Positions 42,018-50,641 of a DNA stretch of 56,265 bases are shown piece by piece (positions within the stretch are counted from its first letter, which is position 1; each line of letters opens with the position of its first letter). The notes below the pieces were generated by a model. The model was not told the DNA's origin. It saw only the letters and a program-made list of their open reading frames with translations, and did no database searches. This DNA is from HXMU1420-2 sp040830545 (GTDB lineage: Bacteria; Pseudomonadota; Alphaproteobacteria; Rhodobacterales; Rhodobacteraceae): assembly GCA_040830545.1 (NCBI GenBank), contig JBFOMB010000058.1, positions 1-56,265 of the forward strand, read 5' to 3'. A program made the translations under genes and the position numbers.

Positions 42018-43184
42018 TTGATCAGCCGGGCTGGGCGTGTGCCGACCGGGGTGGACCGCGTGGAACTGGCATATCTCCAACGATTGCTGGTCGAGCCGGT
42101 ACCGCTGTTTGCGCTGGTGCGTACTTCGCTTGGATACATCCTGCTGGACCAGGACGGGGCAGGGGCCATCGCGGCGCGACTTTCCGGGGCAGAACCATGG
42201 GGCGCAGCGGGGGTGGGGGCGCGGGTCAGTGCGCGAACGCGACCCCAAACTGTCCAAAGGGCTGAAAGCGATCTGCGGCGGCTGGCAGTAGGTCGGTGCC
42301 TGCGCAGTGGGCTGGCGCGGCTACTGACGCGCCATGTGCCGCGTGGGGCGGCCTATCTGAATGTGGGTCACAGCAATTTGACCGAGCGTACGCTGAGGGC
42401 GGTTCGTGCAGGTGTTCAAGGACAAATCTCAGTTCTGTTGCACGACACGATACCGCTGGATCATCCGCAGTACCAACGCCCTGGCATGCCTGAACGGTTT
42501 GCCAAGATGTTGCGCCGGATCGAGATGTATGCCGATCTGGTCATTTGCAATTCTGCCTACTCCGAAGAGCGCTTGCACCATCATTCCGAGGTGACACCCA
42601 ACACAGTTGTTGCGCATCTGGGGGTTGACCCTATGTCCCCTAAAACAAGCGAACTGCCTGTCGAGCTGGCCCAAAGCGGTCCTTATTTTGTGACCGTCGG
42701 CACGATTGAACCGCGCAAACGTCACGACCTGTTGCTGGATGTCTGGGAGGACATGGCGGACCCACCGCCGTTGTTCATCTGTGGCGCGCGTGGGTGGGAG
42801 AACGCGAAGCTGTTTCAGCGCCTCGACGCCCTGCCTGAAAACTCGCAGATCCGGGAACTGCCCGGGCTGTCAGACGCCGCCATTGCCGCGCTCATGGCAA
42901 ACGCCACGGCGTTGCTCTTCCCCAGTGACGCAGAGGGCTTTGGTTTGCCTCCAGTTGAAGCGGCTGCGTTGGGGACCGTGGTTCTCTGCCAGAAACTCCG
43001 TGTTTACCAAGAGATACTTGGAGATATTCCAGTTTACGCAAGCGGCACGGATCGCTATCAATGGAGGAATATAATCGAGCGTCTGATCCGGGACCAAAAT
43101 CAGGGCGCCAAGGCATATACTGGGCAGGTGTTTGTTCCCCCGAGTTGGGAAAATCACTTCAACATTGTCTTAAAGGTGACTTGA
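42018..43184 (+). CDS. GT4-type glycosyltransferase
   Basis: A GT-B fold glycosyltransferase of about 388 residues. The C-terminal half has the donor-site pattern GTIEPRKRHDLLLDVWE, FICGARGWEN and LFPSDAEGFGLPPVEAAALG. The start is uncertain. The given start is a TTG, but the frame stays open back to 41937 and reads ARLLDLTR just before it, which looks like real protein. No ATG, GTG or other TTG exists there, so an upstream CTG within the galE end is possible. The acceptor sugar is unknown. Confidence 0.88.
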   Translation: MISRAGRVPTGVDRVELAYLQRLLVEPVPLFALVRTSLGYILLDQDGAGAIAARLSGAEPWGAAGVGARVSARTRPQTVQRAESDLRRLAVGRCLRSGLARLLTRHVPRGAAYLNVGHSNLTERTLRAVRAGVQGQISVLLHDTIPLDHPQYQRPGMPERFAKMLRRIEMYADLVICNSAYSEERLHHHSEVTPNTVVAHLGVDPMSPKTSELPVELAQSGPYFVTVGTIEPRKRHDLLLDVWEDMADPPPLFICGARGWENAKLFQRLDALPENSQIRELPGLSDAAIAALMANATALLFPSDAEGFGLPPVEAAALGTVVLCQKLRVYQEILGDIPVYASGTDRYQWRNIIERLIRDQNQGAKAYTGQVFVPPSWENHFNIVLKVT

Positions 43185-43230
43185 TACGGTCCGCCTGGAT
43201 CACCGTTAGTGAGTGCGAAGGAGCGGCCAT

Positions 43231-44241
43231 TTGGGGCTGTGGCAGTCTTATCGCCTGAGGCTTCAGCGGAAGCGTTGGCGTTTGCGCGCGTTGCGCAAGC
43301 GACGGGAGCTGCGTGGTGTGTCGAACCGGACCGCCCAAATCGGAAACGAAGACATTCTGTTGTTTTCGACCATGCGCAACGAACGGGTGCGCCTGCCGTT
43401 TTTCCTGAATTATTACCGTGACATGGGGGTTGGCCATTTTGTCGTGGTCGACAATGACAGCACCGATGGCACGCTGGATTACCTGGCCTCACAGCCCGAC
43501 GTTTCGGTTTGGCATACCAAAGCCGGATACAAACGCGCGCGATTTGGTGTGGATTGGCTCAACTGGCTGCAACGCAAATATGCGCATGGGCATTGGACAC
43601 TGGTTGTCGATCCCGATGAGTTCCTGATTTACCCATTCTGCGACACACGCCCCTTGCGTGCTTTGACGGACTGGCTGGACGCGTCCTCGATCAAGTCGTT
43701 CAGCGCCATGTTGCTGGACATGTATCCCAAGGGCCGGATGGATGATCAGCCTTATGAGGAGGGGACAAACCCGCTGGACATTGCCAGTTGGTTTGACAGC
43801 GGGAACTACACGCTCAAGAAAAACAGCCGTTATGGCAACCTGTGGATTCAGGGCGGCCCGCGCAGCCGGGCGTTTTTCGCAGATGAGCCCGAAAAGGCCC
43901 CGGCGCTGAACAAGATCCCGTTGGTGCGCTGGGACAAACGGTACACCTATGTCAGTTCGACACACATGCTGCTGCCTCGGGGGCTGAACCAGGTATATGA
44001 CGAATGGGGTGGCGAAAAGGCATCCGGTATCCTGTTGCACGCCAAGTTCATCGACACTTTTGCCGCAAAAGCTGCGGAGGAATTGTCGCGCAATCAGCAT
44101 TATTGCGCGTCACTGGAATACAAGGCTTATGCCGAGAGCCTGAAGGATGACCCGGACCTGTGGTGCAAGTGGTCCGAGAAATACATCAACTGGCGGCAAC
44201 TGGAAATTCTGGGCCTCATGTCCAAGGGGAACTGGGCATGA
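43231..44241 (+). CDS. GT2-like glycosyltransferase
   Basis: A 336-residue glycosyltransferase of the type common in Roseobacter genomes. A basic N-terminus is followed by ILLFSTMRNERVRLPFFLNY, the DxD-like VVVDNDSTDGTLDYL and LVVDPDEFLIYP. The C-terminal half has several conserved Trp and Tyr residues. I start at the TTG at 43231 because AAGGAG stands seven bases before it; a GTG at 43213 is less well placed. It overlaps the next gene by four bases. Confidence 0.88.
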   Translation: MGLWQSYRLRLQRKRWRLRALRKRRELRGVSNRTAQIGNEDILLFSTMRNERVRLPFFLNYYRDMGVGHFVVVDNDSTDGTLDYLASQPDVSVWHTKAGYKRARFGVDWLNWLQRKYAHGHWTLVVDPDEFLIYPFCDTRPLRALTDWLDASSIKSFSAMLLDMYPKGRMDDQPYEEGTNPLDIASWFDSGNYTLKKNSRYGNLWIQGGPRSRAFFADEPEKAPALNKIPLVRWDKRYTYVSSTHMLLPRGLNQVYDEWGGEKASGILLHAKFIDTFAAKAAEELSRNQHYCASLEYKAYAESLKDDPDLWCKWSEKYINWRQLEILGLMSKGNWA

Positions 44242-45959
44242 CCCCGGATGTGCCAAACCGCGTGTCGGTAGGCATCGTGATGCTGGTGCACACGGCCCTG
44301 AACCGGGCTGAACAGGTCGCGCGGCATTGGACGGCGGCGGGCTGCCCGGTGGTGATCCACGTGGACCGCAACGTGCCGCGCGCGACTTTCAAGGCGTTCG
44401 AGTCGAAGCTGTCGGATGATCCCAAAATTCTGTTCAGCGCACGCCATCGTTGTGAATGGGGCACATGGGGCATTGTTGCGGCCTCGCAATCCGCCAGCGA
44501 ATTGATGCTGGAACGGTTCCGCGATGTGACGCATGTCTACTTGGCCTCCGGGTCGTGCCTGCCATTGCGCCCGATTGAAGAGCTCAACGAATACCTCGCC
44601 GCGCATCCCCGTACCGATTTCATCGAAAGTGCCACAACGGCAGAGGTGCCGTGGACCGTTGGTGGACTGGACGAGGAGCGGTTCACGCTGCGCTTCCCCT
44701 TTGCATGGAAACGGCATCGCTATCTATTTGACCGCGCGGTGGACATTCAGCGCGCGCTGCGGATCAAACGGCGTATCCCTGGCGGATTGGTCCCGCATAT
44801 GGGCAGCCAATGGTGGTGCCTGACCCGGCAGACCCTGTCGGCGATTCTGCAGGACCCGGAGCGGGAGACGTATGACGCCTATTTCAAACGCGTCTGGATT
44901 CCTGATGAAAGCTATTATCAAACACTAGCGAGGGTCTACTCCACTGGCATTGAAAGCCGGTCGTTGACGTTGTCCAAGTTCGATTTTCAGGGCAAGCCGC
45001 ACATCTTCTACGACGACCACCTGCAGTTGCTACGCCGGTCGGACTGTTTCGTTGCGCGCAAGATCTGGCCCCATGCGGAGCGGTTGTATCAGGCCTTTCT
45101 GAATGACAGTGCCGCCGCGATGAAGCGGACGGAGCCAAACCCGGGCAAAATCGACCGCATCTTTGCCAAGGCCGTGGAGCGGCGGACACGGGGCCGCGCG
45201 GGTCTTTATATGCAAAGCCGGTTTCCAAATGTGGATTGGGAAAACGGGGTCACCAGCAACAGCTATTCCGTGTTCCAGGGCTTCAGCGAGCTGTTCGAGA
45301 ATTTCGAAAGCTGGCTGACCAAGGCCACCGGCAGCCGCGTGCATGGCCATCTGTTTGATCCAGAGCGGGTGGAATTCGCGGGCGGTCAGCGCATGATCAA
45401 CGGTGCGCTGAGCGACAGCGCGGCCAAGCGCGACTATGACCCGCGTGCCTTCCTGACCAGCCTGATTTGGAACACGCGCGGGGAGCGTCAATGTTTTCAG
45501 TTTGGCCCACGCGACAATCAAAAGGTGGGGTGGCAGCTCGCACGTGATCCAAACGCACAAATTTCCGTGGTTTCCGGAGCCTGGGCCGTGCCACTGTTCC
45601 GGTCGAACAAAAACTTTTCCGAGCTCCGCAGCGAAGCGGCAGAGCTGCAGAAGATCGAAAGCAAGCATCTGGATCAGTTGCGATCCTCGCATGCCAAGGC
45701 GCGCATTCGCATCTGGACAATGGCTGAGTTTATCGAGGCCCCGATGGAACCGTTGCAAACGATCATCGACGAAATCGGCCAGTCCAAACCGCGCCGCCTG
45801 ACCGAAGCACCGACACTGGTTGATCTGGAAGGTTTCGGGCAGTTCCTGCAGAACCTCAAGAACCAGGGGATGCATCCCTATCTTATGGGGGATTTCCCGG
45901 TCGAGAAAGGGCCTGTGAACATGCCGAAACCTGTCCGCAAACCCTATCTGGTGCGATAA
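44238..45959 (+). CDS. Core-2/I-branching-like glycosyltransferase with C-terminal extension
   Basis: A 573-residue protein. Residues 10-250 resemble GT14 beta-1,6-N-acetylglucosaminyltransferases: VGIVMLVHTALNRAEQVAR, HRCEWGTWGIVAASQSA, YLASGSCLPLRP and GSQWWCLTRQTL. The remaining 300 residues match what I recall as the DUF5928 region of Rhodobacteraceae proteins, whose role is unknown. The start ATG overlaps the stop of the previous gene (ATGA). It probably adds a branching sugar to the surface glycan made by this cluster. Confidence 0.85.
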   Translation: MTPDVPNRVSVGIVMLVHTALNRAEQVARHWTAAGCPVVIHVDRNVPRATFKAFESKLSDDPKILFSARHRCEWGTWGIVAASQSASELMLERFRDVTHVYLASGSCLPLRPIEELNEYLAAHPRTDFIESATTAEVPWTVGGLDEERFTLRFPFAWKRHRYLFDRAVDIQRALRIKRRIPGGLVPHMGSQWWCLTRQTLSAILQDPERETYDAYFKRVWIPDESYYQTLARVYSTGIESRSLTLSKFDFQGKPHIFYDDHLQLLRRSDCFVARKIWPHAERLYQAFLNDSAAAMKRTEPNPGKIDRIFAKAVERRTRGRAGLYMQSRFPNVDWENGVTSNSYSVFQGFSELFENFESWLTKATGSRVHGHLFDPERVEFAGGQRMINGALSDSAAKRDYDPRAFLTSLIWNTRGERQCFQFGPRDNQKVGWQLARDPNAQISVVSGAWAVPLFRSNKNFSELRSEAAELQKIESKHLDQLRSSHAKARIRIWTMAEFIEAPMEPLQTIIDEIGQSKPRRLTEAPTLVDLEGFGQFLQNLKNQGMHPYLMGDFPVEKGPVNMPKPVRKPYLVR

Positions 45960-45965
45960 TCCGGC

Positions 45966-47405
45966 ATGGCGGGCCCATTCGACTACTTTGTTGTTTTTGC
46001 TGAAATGCGGACCGGATCCAATTTCCTGGAAACCAACATCAATGCCTTTGGTGGTTTGGTTTGCCACGGAGAGGCGTTCAACCCGCATTTCATCGGATAT
46101 CCCGACAATGAAGATGTATTGGGGCTGAGCCAGGCGCAGCGGGATGAAAACCCCAAGGCGTTAATTGACGCGATTCGAGGGCAGCGGGGCGTTTTGGGCG
46201 GTTTCCGGTTTTTTCATGATCACGACCCCCGGGTGCTGGACATGATGTTGGACGACCCGCGCTGTGCGAAGATCATACTGACGCGCAATCCGCTGGACAG
46301 CTACGTGTCGTGGAAAATTGCGGTGGCGACGGGGCAGTGGAAGCTGACCAATGTGAACAGTCGGAAGGAGGCCAAGGCGCACTTTGACCGCGAGGAATTC
46401 GGGCGGCACGTGGAGGCGCTGCAGGATTTTCAGGTGCTGTTGCTGAAGCAATTGCAGCATTCCGGGCAGACGGCGTTTTATCTGGCCTATGAGGATTTGC
46501 AGGACGTCGGCGTGATGAACGGGCTGGCAAAATGGCTCGGTGTGGACGAAACACTGGAGAGCCTCGACAAAAGCCTGAAGCCGCAAAACCCGGCCTCGGT
46601 TCTTTCCAAGGTCGCCAACCCAAACGACATGATTGCCGGGCTGTCAGGTCTGGACAGGTTCAACCTGACGCGCACGCCAAATTTCGAACCGCGCCGGGGT
46701 CCGGCTGTGCCAACCTATGTGGCGGCGGCGGTCAGTCCGCTGATCTACCTGCCTGTTCGCGGCGGGCCGGAGGCCGAGGTGGCAACCTGGCTGGCGGCTG
46801 TGGATGGTGTCGGGACGGATCAGTTGATCACACGGGCAAACCAGAAACACCTGCGTCAATGGAAGCGTGCGCATGGGGGGCATCGCAGTTTTACCGTGCT
46901 GCGGCATCCGGCACTACGGGCGCATCACGTGTTCTGCACACGCATCCTGTCGACGGGACCAGACACGTTTTCGGCCATTCGCAACACGCTGCGTAAGAAT
47001 TTCAAACTGCCGATACCGCAGGGTGAGCCGGGAAGCAGCTATTCCAAAGCGACCCACAGAGAGGCGTTCGAGGGGTTCTTGAAGTTCGTGCGGGCCAATC
47101 TGTCGGGTCAGACCGGAATCCGTGTAGATGCGCATTGGGGCAGCCAAGCACAGGCGCTGTCGGGGTTTGGCGAACTGGCGTTGCCGGACATGGTTCTGCG
47201 CGAGGACGAGATGGCAACTGCCTTGCCGCCGTTGGCAGAACGGGTTGGTGCGCGGGCGGTAAAAGTTCCAGGGTTTGAACCGACACCGGGACCATTTGCA
47301 TTGGACGACATCTATGACGACGCTTTGGAGGCGCTGGTGTCAGAGGTCTATCAACGGGACTACTTGTTTTTCGGGTTCGGTCCCTGGCGAGCCGATAAAC
47401 GTTAG
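45966..47405 (+). CDS. Two-domain sulfotransferase
   Basis: A 479-residue protein. The N-terminal half is a sulfotransferase: the 5'-phosphosulfate loop is RTGSNFLETN at 15-24, and the 3'-phosphate site is KIILTRNPLDSYVSWK at 102-117. Around residue 307 a second region, FTVLRHPALRAHHVF, repeats the 3'-phosphate-site pattern of another sulfotransferase family. No matching 5' loop is clear before it. The N-terminal half should transfer sulfate from PAPS to a sugar. It lies six bases after the branching transferase gene, so the product of this cluster is plausibly a sulfated glycan. Confidence 0.85.
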   Translation: MAGPFDYFVVFAEMRTGSNFLETNINAFGGLVCHGEAFNPHFIGYPDNEDVLGLSQAQRDENPKALIDAIRGQRGVLGGFRFFHDHDPRVLDMMLDDPRCAKIILTRNPLDSYVSWKIAVATGQWKLTNVNSRKEAKAHFDREEFGRHVEALQDFQVLLLKQLQHSGQTAFYLAYEDLQDVGVMNGLAKWLGVDETLESLDKSLKPQNPASVLSKVANPNDMIAGLSGLDRFNLTRTPNFEPRRGPAVPTYVAAAVSPLIYLPVRGGPEAEVATWLAAVDGVGTDQLITRANQKHLRQWKRAHGGHRSFTVLRHPALRAHHVFCTRILSTGPDTFSAIRNTLRKNFKLPIPQGEPGSSYSKATHREAFEGFLKFVRANLSGQTGIRVDAHWGSQAQALSGFGELALPDMVLREDEMATALPPLAERVGARAVKVPGFEPTPGPFALDDIYDDALEALVSEVYQRDYLFFGFGPWRADKR

Positions 47406-47431
47406 CTGCCTTTTGCGATCTAGAAGCTGAG

Positions 47432-47452
47432 GCCCCGGATCAGGTCCGGGGC
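47432..47452. repeat. Palindromic element, copy 2 (GCCCCGGA-N5-TCCGGGGC)
   Basis: The same eight-base arms as at 8564-8584, with a different five-base loop, 26 bases after the sulfotransferase stop. It lies between convergent genes and can serve as their shared transcript end. Confidence 0.65.
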
Positions 47453-47478
47453 TACAGTGTTGCGCTTCTCGACGGGGT

Positions 47479-47943
47479 TTATGCCGCCTGAACCGGGGAA
47501 GATTCAGTCAGGATCGTGTACATGGTCGCCGGATCGGGATTGGCGCGAAGTTTCGCGCAAACGGCAGAATCCCGCAGCGTACGGGACACGCGCGCCAATG
47601 CCTTTAGGTGATCCACACCTGCATCCAGCGGCGCGAACAGGGCAAACGCGATGTCAATCGGTTGCCGGTCCACCGCGCCAAAGTCGATCGGCTTCTCCAG
47701 CAGCACAATACCGCCCACAACCTGTTCCAACTCTTCCAGCCGTGCGTGCGGCAGGGCGACGCCATGGCCCACACCGGTGGGGCCAAGGCTTTCCCGATCC
47801 ATCAGGGCATCCACGACCTTGGATGGGTCCAACCCAAAGGCGCTGTGCGCCATGTCACCGATTTCCTGAAACAAACGTTTCTTGCTGGAGGTCGCCGACA
47901 TAACGCGGACGGCCTCGGGCCGAAGAATCGCCGAAAGTTCCAT
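47479..47943 (-). CDS. ptsN: Nitrogen-PTS IIA protein PtsN
   Basis: A 154-residue EIIA-Ntr protein. The phosphorylated His66 lies in GVGHGVALPHARLEEL. The protein takes phosphate from the PtsP-PtsO chain and regulates potassium uptake, stress and carbon-nitrogen balance by binding partner proteins. It follows hpf after 50 bases on the same strand, the usual order behind lptB. Confidence 0.94.
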   Translation of the reverse strand: MELSAILRPEAVRVMSATSSKKRLFQEIGDMAHSAFGLDPSKVVDALMDRESLGPTGVGHGVALPHARLEELEQVVGGIVLLEKPIDFGAVDRQPIDIAFALFAPLDAGVDHLKALARVSRTLRDSAVCAKLRANPDPATMYTILTESSPVQAA

Positions 47944-47993
47944 TAGATCTGCTCCAGTTCACCGCAGCGCCTGCCACAGGGCCGAAATTTCAA

Positions 47994-48557
47994 TTACGGA
48001 TCAATCCAGCCGATGTTTCCGTCATCGCGCCGGTAGACCACATTCAGTGCATCTTTACCTTCGTTTCGGAAGACCAGCACCGGTGCACCCGCCAGTTCCA
48101 TCTGCATCACAGCCTCGCCCACGGACAGGCGCGGAATGCGCGTCTCCATCTCGGCGACAATAATTGGCTGGAGCGTGTCCGGCTCGGCGGTATCGGTCTG
48201 ATCGTCCGACGCGAGGATATACGAGGGCGCGCCGTAGAGTTCAACCGGTTCGCTGCGCTCCTTGTGGTGGTTTTTCAGGCGTCGTTTGTAGCGCCGCAGC
48301 TGTTTGTCCATTTTTTCGCCGCACGTGTCGAATGCTGCGTAAATTTCAATCCCACGCGCGCTGGCCTGCGCCGTCAGGCCTGTCGACAGATGTACGGTGG
48401 TTTCGCACACATATTCATGACCGGATCGGGAAAACACGACTTGGGCATCAGTTGGTCGCTGGGCGTATTTCTCAACGATTGAGCCTAGCTCGGCCTGCAC
48501 ATGGGATTGCAATGCTGCGCCAATGTCGATCTGTTTTCCACTGATCTGATAGTTCAT
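47994..48557 (-). CDS. hpf: Long-form ribosome hibernation promoting factor
   Basis: A 187-residue HPF. The N-terminal S30AE domain begins MNYQISGKQIDIGAALQSHV and binds the ribosomal decoding region. The C-terminal domain, VMQMELAGAPVLVFRNE through VVYRRDDGNIGWIDP, dimerises to give inactive 100S ribosomes. The two-domain length marks the long form. The 220 bases upstream, where many proteobacteria carry rpoN, hold no gene. Confidence 0.94.
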   Translation of the reverse strand: MNYQISGKQIDIGAALQSHVQAELGSIVEKYAQRPTDAQVVFSRSGHEYVCETTVHLSTGLTAQASARGIEIYAAFDTCGEKMDKQLRRYKRRLKNHHKERSEPVELYGAPSYILASDDQTDTAEPDTLQPIIVAEMETRIPRLSVGEAVMQMELAGAPVLVFRNEGKDALNVVYRRDDGNIGWIDP

Positions 48558-48777
48558 TTAGTATCCTCTATTAGTGGCACCAAAACGGTCCCACAGGCGG
48601 TATCGCACAGCAGGCATTGATGTTTGGTGCAGGAAAACGGCATGTCGTGCAGATGCGCGGCAAGAGGGCCGGAAATTCGGGTCGATGCGCGGCAGCTGAT
48701 TGACGACTTGCCATGTCACCATTTGAGGCGACGGGGGGGCGTTCTGTCAATCCACCGCGCGTGGAATCGGCGGAAAA

Positions 48778-49536
48778 TCAGGAAATGCGGAAACTGTCGC
48801 CCAGGTAGACGCGGCGCACGTTTTCGTTTTCGACAACGTCGGTCGGGGTGCCGGACATCAGGACCTGTCCGTCATGCAGGATATAGGCCCGATCCACGAT
48901 TTCGAGAGTCTCGCGCACATTGTGGTCGGTGATCAGAACGCCGATGCCGCGTTTCTTCAGGTCGGCAACAAGATGCCGGATGTCCCCGACCGAGATCGGG
49001 TCAACGCCTGCAAAGGGTTCGTCCAGCAGCAGGTATTTCGGGTCAGCGGCCAGACAGCGGGCAATTTCCACGCGTCGGCGTTCGCCGCCAGACAGGGCCA
49101 GTGCGGGCGCGCGGCGCAGATGTTCGATGGAGAAATCTGACAGCAGTTCTTCCAACCGTTCACGCCGCTTGTGCCGGTCACGGAAGGTTATGTCCAAAAC
49201 CGCGTTGATGTTGTCCTCCACGCTCATTCCGCGAAAGATGGACATTTCCTGCGGCAAGTACCCGATGCCCAGCCTGGCGCGGCGGTACATGGGCAGCGTG
49301 GTGACGTTCTGGCCATCAATGGTCACGCGACCGGCCTCGGGGAAAACGAGGCCTGCGATGGCGTAAAATGACGTGGTTTTACCTGATCCGTTTGGTCCCA
49401 GCAGGGCAACAACCTCGCTGCGGTCCAGTGTCAGGGTGACGTCGCGGATCACCATCCGCTTGCGGAAGGACTTGCGAATCTTCTCCACCCGCAATCCGGC
49501 GGTGCCTTCGGCGACTGTGAGTTCGGGACGCGTCAT
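48778..49536 (-). CDS. lptB: LPS export ABC transporter ATPase LptB
   Basis: A 252-residue ATPase that powers LPS transport across the envelope. Walker A is LLGPNGSGKTTSFYAI, the Q loop is in GYLPQEMSIFRGM, the signature is LALSGGERRRVEIAR and Walker B is YLLLDEPFAGVDP. The start overlaps the lptA stop by one base. It is the last gene of kdsD-lptC-lptA-lptB; hpf follows after a 220-base gap. Confidence 0.96.
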   Translation of the reverse strand: MTRPELTVAEGTAGLRVEKIRKSFRKRMVIRDVTLTLDRSEVVALLGPNGSGKTTSFYAIAGLVFPEAGRVTIDGQNVTTLPMYRRARLGIGYLPQEMSIFRGMSVEDNINAVLDITFRDRHKRRERLEELLSDFSIEHLRRAPALALSGGERRRVEIARCLAADPKYLLLDEPFAGVDPISVGDIRHLVADLKKRGIGVLITDHNVRETLEIVDRAYILHDGQVLMSGTPTDVVENENVRRVYLGDSFRIS

Positions 49537-50027
49537 TATTCGCTTTCGGGATTGAGGATGGTTTTCACTCGGCCCGACATCTGGGCCGTACCAGTCACCA
49601 GGTTGACGGTCATGCGTTCAGAGGTCAGCACATTTGGTCCCTGCGTGAGCAGCACGTTGCCCGTCATCACAACCAGCCCGTCAACCACGCTGTAGTCTGC
49701 CCGATCGGCTTCGGCCGCGTCTTCGCCACTGACCAATGTCACGCCGCCACCCGTGGCTTCAAGCCGTTCGATGCCGCCCTGTTCGCGGTAGACGACCAAC
49801 AGACGCGGGGCGGACAGGCGCATCAGGCCCTGCACCACCAGAACGTTGCCTTCAAACAGCGCCTCGCCGGTTTCCTGATCGACGTTCAACGCGTCCGCCG
49901 TCACCTCCACGGGCGCGTCCGGGTCAGGTTGGACCGAGCCGAAACCGACGTTTGCGCCCTGCGCCGTGGCCACACTGGTCCCGGCTACCAGCAGCATGCA
50001 AACAGCGATCAGACGAAAAAGGTACAC
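49536..50027 (-). CDS. lptA: LPS transport periplasmic protein LptA
   Basis: A 163-residue periplasmic protein with a signal peptide at residues 1-22 (LIAVCMLLVAGTSVATAQ). The OstA-like beta-jellyroll has repeats such as VTADALNVDQETGEALFEGN and SGEDAAEADRADYSVVDGL. It forms the bridge that carries LPS from LptC to the outer membrane. It lies three bases after lptC and overlaps lptB. Confidence 0.92.
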   Translation of the reverse strand: MYLFRLIAVCMLLVAGTSVATAQGANVGFGSVQPDPDAPVEVTADALNVDQETGEALFEGNVLVVQGLMRLSAPRLLVVYREQGGIERLEATGGGVTLVSGEDAAEADRADYSVVDGLVVMTGNVLLTQGPNVLTSERMTVNLVTGTAQMSGRVKTILNPESE

Positions 50028-50030
50028 GCG

Positions 50031-50630
50031 TTATCTTTCTGACAGTTTTGGATCATATATCAGCCTGACCCCTTCCTTGAAAACAATATGTAGGGTCTCG
50101 GTCCCATTTTTTGGCATGATATCCATGGATCCTGCACGAAATTCGCCCAAAGGACCGTGGCCTTTGACCTCTCCGGGAGCGTGGGCGGTCGATTGATCCA
50201 GCAGCGCAGTCAGCAATTCGGTTTCGATGACATAGCCGGTTGAGGTTTCCACGACCACCGCGACAAGGAACGTCGCGCGCCCGATTGTGTCTTCCAGTTT
50301 GCCTCGCGCGGCCTGCATGCGGATCGACTGCCCACGCGGGCCATCCAGTCGCGCGCTGATGTTGCGGGCCTTGGCCGGTTGGTCGCCAATGGGGGGGCTG
50401 ACGGCGTCGGCTGTGACCAGAATGTCGTGGCCGTCCTTGGAGATCGCGGAATAGGTGGGTGCAGTGATCTGCTGGTTGCGCAGACGCTCTTCGATCGCGC
50501 GATCCGCGAAGGGGATCGTCGCATCCGGGTCGGCTTTGCGCGACAACAGGAACAAAGTGGACAGCAGACCCACCGCCGCCAGCGGCAGCAGCACCTTCAG
50601 GAACGTGACCCAGCGCGAATATCGGTCCAT
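50031..50630 (-). CDS. lptC: LPS export protein LptC
   Basis: A 199-residue inner-membrane protein with one N-terminal transmembrane helix (LKVLLPLAAVGLLSTLFLL) and a periplasmic LptC domain (DGHDILVTADAVSPP, then ISARLDGPRGQ). It receives LPS from LptBFG and hands it to LptA. The sequence is divergent, as usual for this family, and the call rests partly on the kdsD-lptC-lptA-lptB order. Confidence 0.9.
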   Translation of the reverse strand: MDRYSRWVTFLKVLLPLAAVGLLSTLFLLSRKADPDATIPFADRAIEERLRNQQITAPTYSAISKDGHDILVTADAVSPPIGDQPAKARNISARLDGPRGQSIRMQAARGKLEDTIGRATFLVAVVVETSTGYVIETELLTALLDQSTAHAPGEVKGHGPLGEFRAGSMDIMPKNGTETLHIVFKEGVRLIYDPKLSER

Positions 50631-50641
50631 CGCGACCCCGC

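Noticed and set aside
45030..46088. Long open frame on the minus strand across the GT14-like and sulfotransferase genes
   Set aside because: It is antisense to two well-supported genes, resembles no protein family and has no ribosome site. Long antisense frames are expected at this GC content.
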